DNA from: Aquirufa antheringensis
Lineage (GTDB): Bacteria; Bacteroidota; Bacteroidia; Cytophagales; Spirosomataceae
Length of the DNA stretch: 64,000 nucleotides
Assembly (NCBI RefSeq): GCF_004307425.1
Contig: NZ_SEWZ01000003.1
Location: forward strand, 124,001-188,000
Direction of reading: 5' to 3'
The position numbers and the translations under genes are program-made. Below the pieces are notes generated by a model that made no database searches, was not told where the DNA came from, and saw only the letters and a program-made list of their open reading frames with translations. Numbering within the stretch: position 1 is the stretch's first letter; each line of letters begins with the position of its first letter. This document shows, piece by piece, positions 54,735 through 63,346 of this stretch.

Positions 54735-54983
54735 CGCCGCTGCGCGGCGTAGTCAATAGTCGCTAGTCAATAGTCCGGAGGAAATGAGTCGCCGCTGCGC
54801 GGCTTAGTCAATAGTTGCTAGTCACTAGTCGATAGTCCGGAGGACATTATCTCTACTCTCTACTCTATAATCTCTACTCTAATTTTTCCACTATACTCAT
54901 CGCCACAGGCGATTCCAACTTTATTCTTTATGCTCTATTCTTTAAATCTATACTCTCTACTCTATAATCTCTAATCTAAAAAA
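54735..54983. repeat. Complex intergenic repeat region between rluA-like gene and anmK
   Basis: The 259-base gap holds no gene. It contains two tandem units of about 55 bp (54735-54789 and 54790-54846), each starting with the hairpin cgccgc-tgc-gcggc and continuing with tagtcaatagt words and gtcc-gga-gg. Next come two tracts of tctctactct words (54849-54882 and 54951-54977). Between them is a cgcc-aca-ggcg hairpin (54901-54911) followed by attccaactttatt, the same core as at 26333-26346. Confidence 0.75.
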
Positions 54984-54987
54984 ATCG

Positions 54988-56139
54988 TCATAAAGATATT
55001 TTCCCTAGGCTTTCCCACGGCGAATCCCCCAATCTCTCCGCTCCCGGTGAATCCGCCAACGTTTCGTTCGCTAACAAAGCAAATAAAACTGCCTCTTTCG
55101 CCGCCGAAGGCATGCCTAGCTCATCACTTTCACAAACGCGGAAAGGAAGAAGCTCGGCTAATCGGGCCATAATAACAGGATTTTTGCTGCCACCACCACT
55201 GACATAAACGGTACCATCAATGCCAGATGGAATATAAGTTTTCATGGCGAGGGCGATGCTTTGGGCGGTGAATTCCGTAAGGGTCGCGACTAAATCAGCT
55301 GGGCTAATCGAGGCGTGAATAATATCTAAATTAAAGTATTCGGGGCCGGTGCTTTTAGGGAATGAATCCTTGAAAAAGCTCAGGCTCATGAGTTCTGCTA
55401 AAATGCCAGCGTCGATTTTTCCGGAAAGGGCGATGACTCCATTTTCATCATAGGCTTGATTGAAATAGCGGCGAACTGCTGCGTCGATCAAGGTATTTCC
55501 GGGGCCAGTATCTGTCACCAAAATGCCAGCTGGATCTCCCGAGGCAGGCAAATAGGTAAAGTTTCCGATGCCACCTATGTTTAATAAAATCCGATGTTCG
55601 CCTTTCTTGGAGAACAAGAAATAATCGCCAAACATCGCCAAAGGTGCTCCCTCGCCACCGGCTGCCACATGTTTTTGGCGGAAGTCCGAGAGGGTAATGA
55701 TGCCAGTTAGTTGGGCGATGTGATCGCCGTCGCCTATTTGCAAGGTTGAATGCGGGAGTTTGCCTGTTCTGTCGGGACGGTGCATCACGGTTTGGCCATG
55801 GGAGGCAATCGCGTCTACCTCGGACGGTGAAACACCCCAGCTTGCTAAAACTTCTAAAATGAGCGAAGCGTGCAAACGTCCAATTTGCGCGTTGAGCGTG
55901 GACAGGGTGGGGAAATGAATATTCTCTTTGGCAAAAACCGAACGAATCGACTCCTTAAATTCTGCCGGATAAGGGCGGGTGTCGTAATGCAAAATCTCGT
56001 ACGAGGTATCCAGCCCAAAACCCGTGAAGCGAACTAAGGCTAAATCCAAACCATCCAAGGACGTACCCGACATCAGACCTAAAATGGTCCTTGTAGGGGC
56101 TTTGGAAATCTGGTATAGTTGCTCAATCCGCGGGTTCAT
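54988..56139 (-). CDS. anmK: Anhydro-N-acetylmuramic acid kinase
   Basis: 383 residues, a sugar-kinase/Hsp70-fold enzyme that converts 1,6-anhydroMurNAc to MurNAc-6-phosphate in peptidoglycan recycling. Diagnostic stretches are TILGLMSGTSLDGLDLALVRF (about 18-38), SHGQTVMHRP, the LSDFRQKHVAAGGEGAPLAMFGDY segment, LNIGGIGNFTYL and VTDTGPGNTLID, then VSGGGSKNPVIM near the end. murQ is not adjacent. The TAGCTTTG element ends only 4 bp before the ATG, so the mRNA may be almost leaderless or the start slightly further in. Confidence 0.95.
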   Translation of the reverse strand: MNPRIEQLYQISKAPTRTILGLMSGTSLDGLDLALVRFTGFGLDTSYEILHYDTRPYPAEFKESIRSVFAKENIHFPTLSTLNAQIGRLHASLILEVLASWGVSPSEVDAIASHGQTVMHRPDRTGKLPHSTLQIGDGDHIAQLTGIITLSDFRQKHVAAGGEGAPLAMFGDYFLFSKKGEHRILLNIGGIGNFTYLPASGDPAGILVTDTGPGNTLIDAAVRRYFNQAYDENGVIALSGKIDAGILAELMSLSFFKDSFPKSTGPEYFNLDIIHASISPADLVATLTEFTAQSIALAMKTYIPSGIDGTVYVSGGGSKNPVIMARLAELLPFRVCESDELGMPSAAKEAVLFALLANETLADSPGAERLGDSPWESLGKISL

Positions 56140-56143
56140 AGGT

Positions 56144-56189
56144 CAAAGCTACGAATAATTCTTTTTACCACCGTTTAGCCGTATATTTG
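56144..56189. promoter_or_regulatory. Divergent promoter elements of anmK and lhgO
   Basis: TAGCTTTG on the minus strand (56151 to 56144, toward anmK) and TATATTTG on the plus strand (56182-56189, 18 bp before the lhgO ATG) both match TAnnTTTG exactly. -33 boxes are weak. Confidence 0.5.
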
Positions 56190-56207
56190 TTGTTCAAATT
56201 TCATTTT

Positions 56208-57407
56208 ATGGCATTAGACGTAATCATCGTAGGCGGCGGCATCGTGGGCCTCGCAACGGCGCATCACTTATTAGAGGCGAGACCAGATCTTCATATCGCT
56301 TTGTTTGAGAAAGAAAGTATGGTCTCCATGCACCAAACAGGCAATAATTCTGGTGTGATCCACTCGGGCTTGTACTACAAACCGGGTTCTTTGAAAGCCA
56401 AGAATTGCATTGAGGGTTACCATCAATTGATCGATTATTGCACGAAAGAGAATATTCCCTTCGAATTAACGGGTAAGATTGTCGTCGCAACGACGAACGA
56501 TCAGCGCGTGCAATTGGAGAATTTGTACCAAAGAGGTCAACAAAATGGCCTGGATGGATTGAAGAAATTGAGTTTAGCGGAAATGCGCGAATACGAACCG
56601 CACGTGACGGGGGTTGAGGGGATGTGGGTGCCACAAACTGGTATTGTGGATTACCGAGCAGTCGCTGCGAAATTAGCCGTAGGAACCCAAATCAAGGGTT
56701 GCGAGATGCATTTAGGCGAGCAAGTGATTGATATTAAGAAAGGTTTGACTTTCTCGATCGTGGAGACGACGAAGTCAGTCTACGAAGCAAAATTAGTGAT
56801 CAACTGTGCGGGTCTTTACTCCGATAAAGTTGCGCAGATGACCCAAAAAGAACCTCTGGACGTGCGCATCGTGCCGTTCCGCGGTGAATATTTTAAGCTG
56901 AGAAAAGACAAAGAATACTTAGTGAAGAACCTGATTTATCCAGTGCCAGATCCGAACTTCCCATTCTTAGGCGTTCACTTCACCCGCATGATGCGCGGTG
57001 GTGTGGAGGCGGGACCGAATGCGGTTTTGGCCTTTAAGAAAGAGGGTTACAAGAAATTAGGGATTAATGCGAAGGAACTTTGGGACACCTTAACGTGGCC
57101 TGGATTCCAAAAAGTAGCCATGAAATACTGGGAAACCGGTTTAGGCGAAATGTACCGCAGCTTCTCTAAAGAGGCATTCTCGAAAGCCCTACAAGAATTG
57201 ATTCCAGAGATTCAAATCAACGATTTAGTCGAAGGCGGTGCGGGCGTAAGAGCCCAAGCTTGCGATAGAAATGGGGGCTTATTAGACGATTTCTCGATCG
57301 TAGAAGATGCGAAAGTGATCAATATTTTAAATGCGCCTAGTCCAGCGGCGACCTCGTCCTTATCTATCGGTAAGACGGTGGCGGAAATGGCCCTAAGTAG
57401 ATTTTAA
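56208..57407 (+). CDS. lhgO: L-2-hydroxyglutarate oxidase
   Basis: 399 residues from the ATG at 56208; seven earlier codons up to a TTG overlap the promoter element. FAD-dependent DAO-fold enzyme that oxidises L-2-hydroxyglutarate, a side product, to 2-oxoglutarate. The FAD motif VIIVGGGIVGLATAHHLLE lies at the N-terminus. The family motifs QTGNNSGVIHSGLYYKPGSLKA and LVINCAGLYSDKVAQM follow, with IVPFRGEYFKL and GGAGVRAQACDRNGGLLDDF later. Peripheral membrane location is usual. It is followed after 9 bp by an ABC exporter gene, which is probably on the same transcript but functionally unrelated. Confidence 0.93.
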   Translation: MALDVIIVGGGIVGLATAHHLLEARPDLHIALFEKESMVSMHQTGNNSGVIHSGLYYKPGSLKAKNCIEGYHQLIDYCTKENIPFELTGKIVVATTNDQRVQLENLYQRGQQNGLDGLKKLSLAEMREYEPHVTGVEGMWVPQTGIVDYRAVAAKLAVGTQIKGCEMHLGEQVIDIKKGLTFSIVETTKSVYEAKLVINCAGLYSDKVAQMTQKEPLDVRIVPFRGEYFKLRKDKEYLVKNLIYPVPDPNFPFLGVHFTRMMRGGVEAGPNAVLAFKKEGYKKLGINAKELWDTLTWPGFQKVAMKYWETGLGEMYRSFSKEAFSKALQELIPEIQINDLVEGGAGVRAQACDRNGGLLDDFSIVEDAKVINILNAPSPAATSSLSIGKTVAEMALSRF

Positions 57408-57416
57408 TCAACAAAC

Positions 57417-59165
57417 ATGAAATTATTACTGAATTATTTACAAGTATACCGCTGGAGAGTGGTGGGGGCCTTAGCGCTGGCAGCCACAAACCAGATATTC
57501 TCCTTGATGGATCCCTATATTTTCAGGAAGATCATCGATGATGTCTCGGCGGTGTACCGCTCGGATACCCACACGATGGACCAGTTCGTGGCGGCGATTT
57601 GGCCATTGGCTTTAGCGTCCGTGGGCGTGGCTTTCGTGAGCCGGGTAGCGAAAAACTTTCAGGATTATTTCATCAATACAGTAACCCAAAAAGTAGGGGC
57701 AAACCTCTATTCAGACGGTATTCGCCACTCCTTGGAGTTGCCGTATGAGACGTTTGAGGACCAAAGATCAGGCGAGACCTTGGGTAAACTCCAAAAAGTC
57801 CGCACCGACGTTGAAAAACTGATCACCCTGGGAATCAACATTTTATTCCAATCCATCATCGCCTTGATCTTCATCTCGGTCTATGCCTTTTCGGTGCATT
57901 GGATGGTGATGCCCCTTTTCTTAATCACGGGTCCACTAATCGGCTATGTATCTTCTGTATTAAGTAAGAAGATCAAAGTGATTCAGATCGAAATCGTGAA
58001 GGAATCGACGGGTCTAGCCGGATCTACAACAGAATCCTTGCGCAATATCGAGTTAGTGAAATCACTGGGTTTAGCAGAGCAAGAGATCGCCCACTTAAAT
58101 GCGACGACGGAGAAAATCCTGAAATTAGAGTTAAAGAAAGTGCGTTACGTGCGTTCGATGGCCTTTGTTCAAGGAACCTGCGTGAACTTGTTGCGTATGC
58201 TCATGGTGGTCGTTTTGATTTACTTGATTTACGAGGGAAAGATAACGATAGGTCAATTCTATTCATTGAACATCTATTCGTTCTTCCTCTTTAACCCCTT
58301 GCAAGAGATTGGTAATGTGGTGAATACCTACCGTGAGGCAGAGGTATCGCTCCAAAATTTCGAGCAGGTATTAAGCATTCCTTCGGAGAAGAAACCTACA
58401 AACCCGAAGGCGATTTCGTCTATTCAGGAATTGAAGTTCGATCACGTTTCATTCAAACACCAATCCGCAACGACGGAAGCATTGGACGGAATCACGTTCT
58501 CCGTTAAAGGCGGCGAGACGATTGCCTTCGTGGGACCATCGGGTGCAGGAAAATCGACTTTAGTAAAATTATTGGTTGGTCTTTATCGTCCCAAAAAAGG
58601 TCAGGTATACTACAACGGCGAACCGAGTGATGCGATTGATTTCGATGAATTGCGCAAGAAGATTGGTTTTGTGACCCAAGACACGCAATTGTTCTCCGGT
58701 TCCATACGCGAGAACTTGTTGTTCGTTAACCCGAACGCGACAGACGCACAATGTATGGCCGTGTTAGAAAAGGCTGCTTGCCAAACGTTACTAGCCAGAG
58801 CCGACAAAGGCCTTGATTCATTAATCGGTGAAGGTGGTGTGAAAGTATCCGGCGGTGAGAAGCAGCGCTTGAGTATTGCGCGCGCCTTGCTGCGTGATCC
58901 TAATTTATTGGTTTTTGATGAGGCGACATCGGCCTTGGATTCTTTGACTGAAGAAGAAATTTCCGAGACGATTCGTTCTTTATCCGTTGATACGGAGCAC
59001 CTTACGATCTTAATTGCCCACCGTTTATCGACGGTGATGCATGCGACGCGGATCTATGTGCTAGAGAAAGGGCAGATTGTGGAACAGGGCTCGCACGACG
59101 ATTTAGTGGCGAGCAAAGGATTGTATTTTGCGATGTGGAGACAGCAGGTAGGAGAAAACAAATAA
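57417..59165 (+). CDS. ABC exporter, fused permease and ATPase
   Basis: 582 residues. Six membrane helices in the first 310 residues (type IV ABC exporter fold), then a nucleotide-binding domain with Walker A GPSGAGKST (about 367), Q-loop in VTQDTQLFSG, signature VSGGEKQRLSIARALL, Walker B LLVFDEATSALDS and H-loop IAHRLSTVMHA. Half-transporter forming a homodimer in the inner membrane. Related to MsbA/LmrA-like lipid or multidrug exporters. Substrate unknown and neighbours give no clue. Confidence 0.9.
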   Translation: MKLLLNYLQVYRWRVVGALALAATNQIFSLMDPYIFRKIIDDVSAVYRSDTHTMDQFVAAIWPLALASVGVAFVSRVAKNFQDYFINTVTQKVGANLYSDGIRHSLELPYETFEDQRSGETLGKLQKVRTDVEKLITLGINILFQSIIALIFISVYAFSVHWMVMPLFLITGPLIGYVSSVLSKKIKVIQIEIVKESTGLAGSTTESLRNIELVKSLGLAEQEIAHLNATTEKILKLELKKVRYVRSMAFVQGTCVNLLRMLMVVVLIYLIYEGKITIGQFYSLNIYSFFLFNPLQEIGNVVNTYREAEVSLQNFEQVLSIPSEKKPTNPKAISSIQELKFDHVSFKHQSATTEALDGITFSVKGGETIAFVGPSGAGKSTLVKLLVGLYRPKKGQVYYNGEPSDAIDFDELRKKIGFVTQDTQLFSGSIRENLLFVNPNATDAQCMAVLEKAACQTLLARADKGLDSLIGEGGVKVSGGEKQRLSIARALLRDPNLLVFDEATSALDSLTEEEISETIRSLSVDTEHLTILIAHRLSTVMHATRIYVLEKGQIVEQGSHDDLVASKGLYFAMWRQQVGENK

Positions 59166-59187
59166 TTAATTTTGCTTTTTCTATAAT

Positions 59188-59206
59188 TGCCAAAGATTCT
59201 TTGGCA
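59188..59206. promoter_or_regulatory. Perfect 8-bp inverted repeat upstream of ilvD
   Basis: tgccaaag-att-ctttggca, 64 bp before the ilvD ATG and 22 bp after the exporter stop. No T-run follows, so an operator is more likely than a terminator. No Ile/Val-rich leader peptide is seen in the 104-base gap. Confidence 0.4.
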
Positions 59207-59269
59207 TATACTACTCGTCTACAAATCGAATTGCGTATATTTATCGTTTGAAAAAATTTCTTACACCCT

Positions 59270-60946
59270 ATGTCATTAAATAAGTATTCACGGACATTAA
59301 CTCAGGAAGTATCTAATCCCGCTGCGAAAGCGATGCTCTATGGTATCGGCTTAACATCAGAGGATATGAACAAAGCCCAAATCGGTATCGCATCTACCGG
59401 TTACGAAGGCAATACCTGCAACATGCACTTGAATGGCTTGTCTGTTCACGTGAAAAAAGGGATCCAAGAGAACGGAATGGTCGGTTTGATCTTCCACACA
59501 ATCGGGGTTTCTGATGGAATGACGAACGGAAATGACGGGATGAGCTATTCATTGCCATCACGTGATATCATCGCGGATTCGATTGAAAACGTGGTAGGGG
59601 CACAATGGTACGACGGCGTCATCGCAGTCGTAGGTTGTGATAAGAATATGCCAGGTGCCATGATGGCGATGGCGCGTTTGAATCGCCCAGGGATGCTAGT
59701 TTACGGCGGAACGATTCGCAGTGGTTCTTACAAAGGAGAAAAATTAGACATCGTTTCGGCATTCGAAGCTTTGGGAAAAAAATATGCAGGAACCATCTCT
59801 GACGAGGATTATGAAGGCGTTATTCGCAATTCAATCCCAGGAGCAGGAGCCTGCGGCGGTATGTACACAGCGAACACGATGGCTTCTTCGATGGAAGCGA
59901 TGGGTTTAGTACTGCCTAATTCATCGACCTATCCAGCCACGCACGAAGGCAAGAAAGAGGAGTGTTTAGCGATAGGCGCAGCGATGAAAGTCTTATTAGA
60001 GAAAAACATCTGTACGCGTGACATCATGACGCGCAAGGCATTCGAGAATGCGATGACGGTGGTGATGGCCTTAGGAGGTTCTACGAACGCGGTGCTTCAC
60101 TATTTAGCGATCGCACACGCGGCTGGAATCACGTTTACATTAGAAGATATTCAAGCTATTTCAGATCGCACGCCTTTGATCGCAGATTTGAAGCCAAGTG
60201 GTAAATACTACATGGAAGATGTGTTAGCGATCGGTGGAATGCCAGCGATTTTGAAGTATTTACACAGTGTGGGCTTGTTACACGGAGAGTGTTTGACTGT
60301 CACTGGAAAGACGATGGCGGAGAATCTAGCAGAGGCTCCAGACTTGAATTTTGAGACACAAAAAATTATTTTCCCTATTACACAACCATTGAAACCTTCA
60401 GGTCACTTGCAGATTCTGTATGGTAATTTAGCTCCAGGCGGTGCTGTGGCGAAGATTACTGGTAAGGAAGGCGAACGTTTTGAGGGTATTGCCAAAGTTT
60501 GTGAGCGCGAAGAAGAGGTCATCGAATTCATCTCTAAAGGAGAAATCAAAGCGGGTCACGTCATCGTGATTCGTAATGAAGGACCTAAAGGGGGGCCAGG
60601 TATGCCAGAAATGTTAAAACCAACTTCGGCCGTTATCGGTGCAGGATTAGGAAACTCGGTAGCGATGATCACGGATGGTCGTTTCTCTGGTGGAACACAC
60701 GGATTTGTGGTAGGTCACGTGACGCCAGAAGCACAAGAAGGTGGTCCTATTGGCCTAGTGAAAGACGGTGATAAAATTACGATTGATGCGGTGAATAATA
60801 CCTTGGTGTTGCACGTGTCGGATGAAGAATTAGCAGAACGCAAGAAGAATTGGAAGCCTATCGAGTCTCCATTCAAGCAAGGTGTTCTACGCAAATACAT
60901 TAAAAACGTATCCTCTGCTAGCCAGGGATGTGTGACGGATTTATAA
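59270..60946 (+). CDS. ilvD: Dihydroxy-acid dehydratase
   Basis: 558 residues, the length of the [2Fe-2S]-type enzyme. It dehydrates 2,3-dihydroxy acids to the 2-keto acids of valine and isoleucine. Cluster-binding Cys residues are seen in [23 protein letters not shown] and [14 protein letters not shown]. Other family motifs are [27 protein letters not shown] and [22 protein letters not shown]. The start at 59270 fits the family N-terminus ([13 protein letters not shown]). First gene of ilvD-ilvB-ilvN-ilvC. Confidence 0.97.
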   Translation: MSLNKYSRTLTQEVSNPAAKAMLYGIGLTSEDMNKAQIGIASTGYEGNTCNMHLNGLSVHVKKGIQENGMVGLIFHTIGVSDGMTNGNDGMSYSLPSRDIIADSIENVVGAQWYDGVIAVVGCDKNMPGAMMAMARLNRPGMLVYGGTIRSGSYKGEKLDIVSAFEALGKKYAGTISDEDYEGVIRNSIPGAGACGGMYTANTMASSMEAMGLVLPNSSTYPATHEGKKEECLAIGAAMKVLLEKNICTRDIMTRKAFENAMTVVMALGGSTNAVLHYLAIAHAAGITFTLEDIQAISDRTPLIADLKPSGKYYMEDVLAIGGMPAILKYLHSVGLLHGECLTVTGKTMAENLAEAPDLNFETQKIIFPITQPLKPSGHLQILYGNLAPGGAVAKITGKEGERFEGIAKVCEREEEVIEFISKGEIKAGHVIVIRNEGPKGGPGMPEMLKPTSAVIGAGLGNSVAMITDGRFSGGTHGFVVGHVTPEAQEGGPIGLVKDGDKITIDAVNNTLVLHVSDEELAERKKNWKPIESPFKQGVLRKYIKNVSSASQGCVTDL

Positions 60947-61029
60947 GAAATTAATTTTTTTATCTATCCAGAAGGCTTAAATTGAGCTTTCGAAACCATT
61001 GAAACAGAATTTTTGAATAATTGTTAACC

Positions 61030-62772
61030 ATGGGACAAACCCAAACTCAAACCGAAGCAGCTAATCAACCTGGCCAAAAGAAATTTTTGTCCGGCGCTCA
61101 AGCTATCATGCAATCATTGGTAGAGCAGGGTGTGGATACGATTTTTGGTTACCCTGGTGGGGCCATTATGCCTACCTATGATGCGCTTTACGATTACCAA
61201 GATCGCCTAAAACATATTCTCGTACGTCACGAACAAGGAGCTGGTCACGCCGCTCAAGGCTATGCACGTATGCTGAACAAGGCGGGAGTTTGCATGGTGA
61301 CTTCTGGTCCGGGTGCTACGAATTTAATCACGCCTATCGCGGATGCGATGTTGGATTCTACTCCCTTGGTGTGTATCGTAGGGCAAGTAAAAGGAAATTT
61401 ATTAGGAACCGATGCGTTCCAAGAATGCGATTTGATCGGTATTTCCATGCCGGTAACGAAGTGGAATTACCAAGTGCTAGATGCCAATGAGATCCCTGAG
61501 ATCATGGCGAAAGCTTTCTACATCGCGGAAACTGGTCGCCCTGGCCCCGTTTTAATTGATATTACGCGTACGGCTCAAACTGATTTGATGACCGTGCCTT
61601 TTGAATACAAACCATGTACTTCGATTATTTCTTACAAACCTCGCGTTGAGCCTAAAGCAGAACACGTGGAGGCGGCTGCGAAATTGATCAACAGTGCAAA
61701 ACGCCCGTATATCTTAGCCGGTCACGGTATCTTGATTTCTGGGGCGGAGAAAGAATTAAATGATTTTGTGGATAAAACGGGTATTCCAGTGGCAACGACC
61801 TTGTTAGGTATGTCAGCCATGGATGCAGATCACCCGCTTTATGTGGGTTGGCCGGGCATGCACGGAAATTATGGTGCGAACGTATTAACGAACTCTTGCG
61901 ATGTGTTGATCGCGATCGGAATGCGTTTTGATGACCGTATCACGGGAGATTTATCAACGTATGCGAAACAAGCGAAGGTGGTTCACATTGAAATCGACCC
62001 GAGTGAAGTAGATAAAAATGTGAAGGCAGATGCTCCAGTGGTGGGGGATGCGAAGGCGGCGCTTCAGGCTTTATTGCCTTTAGTGAACAAGGCAGACCAC
62101 AGCGAATGGAGAGCTGAATTTAAGAAATACGACGACGAAGAATACGAAAAAATCACGAAGAAGGACTTGTTCCACGAAGGGGATAAGATCAAGATGGGTG
62201 AGGCCGTCAATCTGTTGTCGAATAAAACCAAAGGAGAAGCTGTCGTCGTAACAGACGTAGGGCAACACCAAATGATCACGAATCGCTATTACCGTTTCAA
62301 AAAGCGCAATTCGATCGTTACTTCCGGTGGCGCTGGAACGATGGGCTTTGCCTTGCCGGCGGCTTTTGGAGCGAAGGTGGCGGTACCAGAGCGTGAAGTA
62401 GTGGCGGTGATTGGTGATGGTGGTTTCCAAATGACCTTACAAGAACTAGGTACCATCGCGCAGAGCGGTTTGCCGGTTAAAATTATCATCCTGAATAACA
62501 ATTTCTTAGGCATGGTGCGCCAATGGCAGCAATTGTTCTTTGAGAACCGTTATTCCTTCGTTGAACTGCAGAATCCTGATTTCATTACGATTGCGAAGGG
62601 TTTTGGTATTGCGGGTCACACCGTTTCAGATCGGGCAGAGTTAAGTGATTCATTAGATACTTTATTGAATTCAGATAAGCCGTATCTGTTAGAAATCGTT
62701 TGTGAAAAAGAGGAAAATGTATTCCCCATGGTACCTGCGGGTGGCTGTGTAACAAGTATCAGGTTAGAATAA
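61030..62772 (+). CDS. ilvB: Acetolactate synthase large subunit
   Basis: 580 residues from the ATG at 61030; a TTG three codons earlier is not favoured. ThDP-dependent enzyme joining two pyruvates, or pyruvate and 2-oxobutyrate. The activating Glu lies in VRHEQGAGHAAQGYAR. The FAD-binding middle domain spans about 210-360, and the ThDP motif is GDGGFQMTLQELGTI...ILNNNF near 455-490. The MVPAGGCVTSI C-terminus is typical. The 17 or so N-terminal residues are Gln/Thr-rich and variable. The regulatory subunit gene starts 4 bp downstream. Confidence 0.97.
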   Translation: MGQTQTQTEAANQPGQKKFLSGAQAIMQSLVEQGVDTIFGYPGGAIMPTYDALYDYQDRLKHILVRHEQGAGHAAQGYARMLNKAGVCMVTSGPGATNLITPIADAMLDSTPLVCIVGQVKGNLLGTDAFQECDLIGISMPVTKWNYQVLDANEIPEIMAKAFYIAETGRPGPVLIDITRTAQTDLMTVPFEYKPCTSIISYKPRVEPKAEHVEAAAKLINSAKRPYILAGHGILISGAEKELNDFVDKTGIPVATTLLGMSAMDADHPLYVGWPGMHGNYGANVLTNSCDVLIAIGMRFDDRITGDLSTYAKQAKVVHIEIDPSEVDKNVKADAPVVGDAKAALQALLPLVNKADHSEWRAEFKKYDDEEYEKITKKDLFHEGDKIKMGEAVNLLSNKTKGEAVVVTDVGQHQMITNRYYRFKKRNSIVTSGGAGTMGFALPAAFGAKVAVPEREVVAVIGDGGFQMTLQELGTIAQSGLPVKIIILNNNFLGMVRQWQQLFFENRYSFVELQNPDFITIAKGFGIAGHTVSDRAELSDSLDTLLNSDKPYLLEIVCEKEENVFPMVPAGGCVTSIRLE

Positions 62773-62776
62773 TCCT

Positions 62777-63313
62777 ATGTTGACGAATTATACCATATCC
62801 ATTTTTACAATGAACACGGTCGGTTTATTAAATCGAATCACGATCATTTTTACGCGTCGCCGGGTAAATATTGAGAGTTTGACGGTTTCTGAGACAGAAC
62901 GTAAGGGCGTATCTCGTTTTACGATTGTGATTAAGCAGGAGAACAGGGAATTTGTGGAGAAATTAGTTCGCCAAATCCGTAAAGTAACCGACGTTCTCGC
63001 AGTGTTTGGTTACCTAGATGACGAAATCGTGTTTAACGAAATCGGCTTATTTAAGATTGCCACTCCACTAGGAGGAATTCCAGTGGATGTGAAGACGATT
63101 AATTTAGATTGGAATGCGAAAATTGTGCACTTTGGCCTAGATTATGTAGTCGTAGAAAAGAATGGCTCGGAAGAAGAAATTCAAGAGTTTTATACCTATT
63201 TGAAAAAATGGGAAATATTAGAGTACGTTAAGTCTGGTCGTGTTGCCGTGGGTAAAACGGAGAAAGGCTTAGTAGAGTTTTTGCCGGAAGAAGGCAATTG
63301 GGAAATCGTATAA
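62777..63313 (+). CDS. ilvN: Acetolactate synthase small (regulatory) subunit
   Basis: 178 residues. The N-terminal ACT domain (about 5-78; YTISIFTMNTVGLLNRITIIFTRRRVNIESLTVSETE) would bind valine for feedback inhibition. The C-terminal ALS_ss_C-like domain follows (about 90-175). The motif NRITIIFTRRRVNIESL is characteristic of IlvN/IlvH. Placed 4 bp after ilvB and 33 bp before ilvC. Confidence 0.95.
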   Translation: MLTNYTISIFTMNTVGLLNRITIIFTRRRVNIESLTVSETERKGVSRFTIVIKQENREFVEKLVRQIRKVTDVLAVFGYLDDEIVFNEIGLFKIATPLGGIPVDVKTINLDWNAKIVHFGLDYVVVEKNGSEEEIQEFYTYLKKWEILEYVKSGRVAVGKTEKGLVEFLPEEGNWEIV

Positions 63314-63346
63314 TCGAACAAAGAATATAAATTAAATAACAAAAAA

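Noticed and set aside
59166-59269. Attenuation leader peptide before ilvD
   Set aside because: No short ORF rich in Ile, Val or Leu codons and no terminator were found.
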